A stretch of DNA of 40,800 bases from a virus, in IMG/VR virus record IMGVR_UViG_3300008113_000152, positions 1 through 40,800 of that record; one strand, written 5' to 3'. The notes beneath the pieces are model-generated. The model was not told the origin of the DNA. It saw only the letters and a list, made by a program, of their open reading frames with translations, and did not search any database. Positions 39,082-40,800 of this stretch are shown one piece after another (position 1 is the first letter of the stretch; every line of letters starts with the position of its first letter). Both the position numbers and the translations under genes were made by a program.

Positions 39082-40575
39082 TTAACCAAAGATGATGGTG
39101 TAAAGATCAATGATTTCTTCAAGTTGAGTTTGAGTAACAGTCGAACTTGGTCCAATTATAAGAGCATACTCGGTTCCGTTGAATACTTCTAAATTACCGG
39201 TGTCGGTATTTAAACGGAAGTCGCCAGTTTGAGTACCCGGTGGGGCTGTTGTAATAGTTGGACCGTTGGGAATAGCTAGCGCATTGGTTCCAGCAATTTT
39301 AAAATACCCTCGGCCTACAGTATTTAAAAGTATGTTTTGATTGGTGCTGAAAATTGTGTCGCCGCTAAATTTAAATTGTTCAACACTTAAATCTCCAGTA
39401 CCTTGCGCTTCGATCCTAATATCACCGTTAAGTACTGATGTACTGATTTTACTAACTGTTGATTCAATCGACAGTGTGTCATTTACAGAAATTTTGGTTG
39501 CATTGATTTTTGTTTGATCGATTGTGGTTTTTATTGCTCCACTAATTTGAAATTTAATAACATTACTGTTAACAGATTTTATGTCATCAATGTAGACTCG
39601 TGTGTTTCCGTCAAGATCAGAAACTTGAGTAAATCCCACAACTGTTCCACCAAACCCTTCAAAATTATTTTTTGTAGAATTAAATCTAAACTCTCCGTCA
39701 TTCAGTGATGATCGATCTCCAGTAGTGCCTACAGGTACTAATATTGCGTTAGTTTTATCAAATACAACAGTTGGATTAAAAACTACAGTTGTTCCAACAT
39801 TATTCGAAATTACATTATTGGTGAATCGTATTTGTTCTGCTAAAACGCCGCCGGTCGCACTACCAGATAATTCTAAGTTAGAATTAGAGATAGTAGTTTT
39901 AATAGTGTTGGCTTCAATTCTAATATTTTCTAAATCTATATAATCTGAAAGATATGCTGTTCGCCATCTAAAATTTGGAATTCCTAAAGAATAAGTTCCT
40001 GTAGTAGATGGATTTAAGTTTTGTGAAAATACCGGATTAATTGCTACAGTATCATTAGGATCCGCACCAATAGCAATTTGGCCGCCTATAGATACATCTC
40101 CGTCAACTAATATATTACCAGATAGATATAGATTTCCGTTAATATCCAGTTGCTGATAAAAATTAACATCGCCAGTTCCGGATGGATCTAGATTAATATT
40201 AACGTTACTATTTTTTGAGCCAATGACATTACCATCAAAATATAGATCATCTGTTTCATTTCGATCTATAAGGATAACACCATTTTGTCCCCCGGCCGCT
40301 TGCAGATATAACGGTCCGTTGATTGTTTTTAATTGATCATTTTCAACAATAATGCCTTCTAATGTGGCACGAGGAGCAATTAATTCAACTGTACGAGTTT
40401 TACCATCTATTTGTAGAGTTCTACTGAAAGCATCGGTATTGATACCAATGCCTCCCGCACCGCTATTAAGACCTACGTCAAGATATAATAAGTCTGTATC
40501 AAAGGCGAGATCAACATCCTGTCTAAGCAGGTTGTCTGCAAGCATGGGGCCGGAAATTCTACCAATATCTGACAT
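39082..40575 (-). CDS. Tail-fibre-like protein, paralogue of the 503-residue gene (497 aa)
   Basis: The N-terminus DIGRISGPMLADNLLRQDVDLAFDTDLLYLDV is shared with the downstream paralogue. The body has repeats such as NLELSGSATGGVLAEQIRFTNNVISN and DIRIEAQGTGDLSVEQFKFSGDTIF, plus two caps (GEFRFNSTKNNFEGFGG, GDFRLNTDTGNLEVFNG). The C-terminus is a short helix (TQLEEIIDLYTIIFG). Both paralogues share the middle phrase (Y-x-LG-x-P-x-x-RW, here TYSLGIPNFRWRTAYLSD). AAAGGA lies 9 bases upstream of the ATG behind a late octamer. It is probably a fibre shaft or adaptor subunit that could pair with the 503-residue protein. Confidence 0.82.
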   Translation of the reverse strand: MSDIGRISGPMLADNLLRQDVDLAFDTDLLYLDVGLNSGAGGIGINTDAFSRTLQIDGKTRTVELIAPRATLEGIIVENDQLKTINGPLYLQAAGGQNGVILIDRNETDDLYFDGNVIGSKNSNVNINLDPSGTGDVNFYQQLDINGNLYLSGNILVDGDVSIGGQIAIGADPNDTVAINPVFSQNLNPSTTGTYSLGIPNFRWRTAYLSDYIDLENIRIEANTIKTTISNSNLELSGSATGGVLAEQIRFTNNVISNNVGTTVVFNPTVVFDKTNAILVPVGTTGDRSSLNDGEFRFNSTKNNFEGFGGTVVGFTQVSDLDGNTRVYIDDIKSVNSNVIKFQISGAIKTTIDQTKINATKISVNDTLSIESTVSKISTSVLNGDIRIEAQGTGDLSVEQFKFSGDTIFSTNQNILLNTVGRGYFKIAGTNALAIPNGPTITTAPPGTQTGDFRLNTDTGNLEVFNGTEYALIIGPSSTVTQTQLEEIIDLYTIIFG

Positions 40576-40592
40576 GACTTCTTCCTTTTAAC

Positions 40593-40600
40593 TATTTATT
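40593..40600 (-). promoter_or_regulatory. Late promoter -10 element (AATAAATA) for the 497-residue gene
   Basis: AATAAATA on the minus strand, 17 bases before the ATG, with AAAGGA between, has the conventional spacing. The previous gene stops at 40618. Confidence 0.75.
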
Positions 40601-40617
40601 GGAAGAGCAGATAGATT

Positions 40618-40800
40618 TTACTGATCAAAACCGTAGTAGATTGTGATTTCTTTACCTAAGGGAACTGCGGATAAAAAATTAAGATACGTGCCGGATGGGT
40701 ATCCTACTGGATTTGTTACTATGGTAAAGTTTGATGTAGAAATTTGAATAACGTTTTCAACCAAAACAATTATGTTATCTGCACTGGCAGGTACAAAAGT
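40618..40800 (-). CDS. C-terminus of a further virion/tail protein (partial)
   Basis: Sixty codons before the stop TAA at 40618-40620, ending EITIYYGFDQ. The visible sequence (NIIVLVENVIQISTSNFTIVTNPVGYPSGTY) has the beta-strand style of tail-fibre-associated proteins of marine T4-like phages. The N-terminus is beyond the window edge and the family is not assignable from this fragment. Confidence 0.7.
   Translation of the reverse strand, partial: TFVPASADNIIVLVENVIQISTSNFTIVTNPVGYPSGTYLNFLSAVPLGKEITIYYGFDQ

Noticed and set aside
19014-40800. A diversity-generating retroelement or CRISPR-like array in the fibre region
   Set aside because: No reverse transcriptase gene and no short direct repeats with unique spacers. 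The repeats seen are protein modules of about 50 residues or more.

Overview
The window comes from a T4-like contractile-tailed bacteriophage (class Caudoviricetes, T4 superfamily). The evidence is an AT-rich, very tightly packed genome with recognisable T4 homologues: UvsX, gp32, gp17, gp16, gp4, gp19, gp18, gp1-type kinase, gp13, gp14 and gp15. The style of the accessory structural genes (very long module-repeat tail proteins, an enlarged tail sheath, repeated 'LAG' motifs, an HNH gene beside a kinase) is what I associate from memory with marine and freshwater 'exo-T-even' myoviruses such as those of cyanobacteria or SAR11-type hosts. The sequence does not identify the host.

Layout. Nearly everything is on the minus strand. 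Positions 1-1893 are a replication/recombination operon (partial uvsX, a 62-residue protein, gp32) behind the only clear sigma70-type promoter in the window, with a terminator just upstream separating it from the structural genes. Positions 2055-13828 are head, packaging and tail genes (read right to left: gp18 sheath, gp19 tube, a second tube-like protein, a 122-residue protein, gp4, gp16, a protein with a capsid-targeting-like N-terminus, a 231-residue acidic protein, gp17, a 787-residue protein). Positions 13934-15683 hold a plus-strand HNH endonuclease gene that overlaps the end of a minus-strand dNMP kinase, then the neck gene gp13. Positions 15717-19017 are a plus-strand island (gp14, gp15, a degenerate Nudix-like protein, an 86-residue protein). 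Positions 19014-40800 are a minus-strand adhesin/tail-fibre cassette of nine genes, with proteins up to 2471 residues built of repeats, CBM-like modules, a LamG-like lectin domain and two paralogous gene pairs.

Regulation. The octamer NATAAATA (the T4-type late promoter -10 element) lies upstream of many structural genes, at least twice directly after a strong hairpin terminator and three times sharing bases with the previous gene's stop codon. At several genes it is only 4-7 bases from the ATG, which predicts leaderless or near-leaderless late mRNAs. No non-coding stretch reaches 300 bases; the longest are 1894-2054 (promoter plus terminator) and 38963-39081 (late promoter plus structured leader). 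I see no tRNA, CRISPR array, insertion sequence or integrase. The major capsid, portal, prohead protease and scaffold genes (gp20-gp23) are not in this window.

How the genes work together. gp16/gp17 package DNA and gp4 finishes the head. gp13/gp14 form the neck and gp15 joins it to the gp18/gp19 tail. The 21-kb cassette presumably builds the host-recognition and tail-surface apparatus. UvsX and gp32 carry out recombination-dependent replication.
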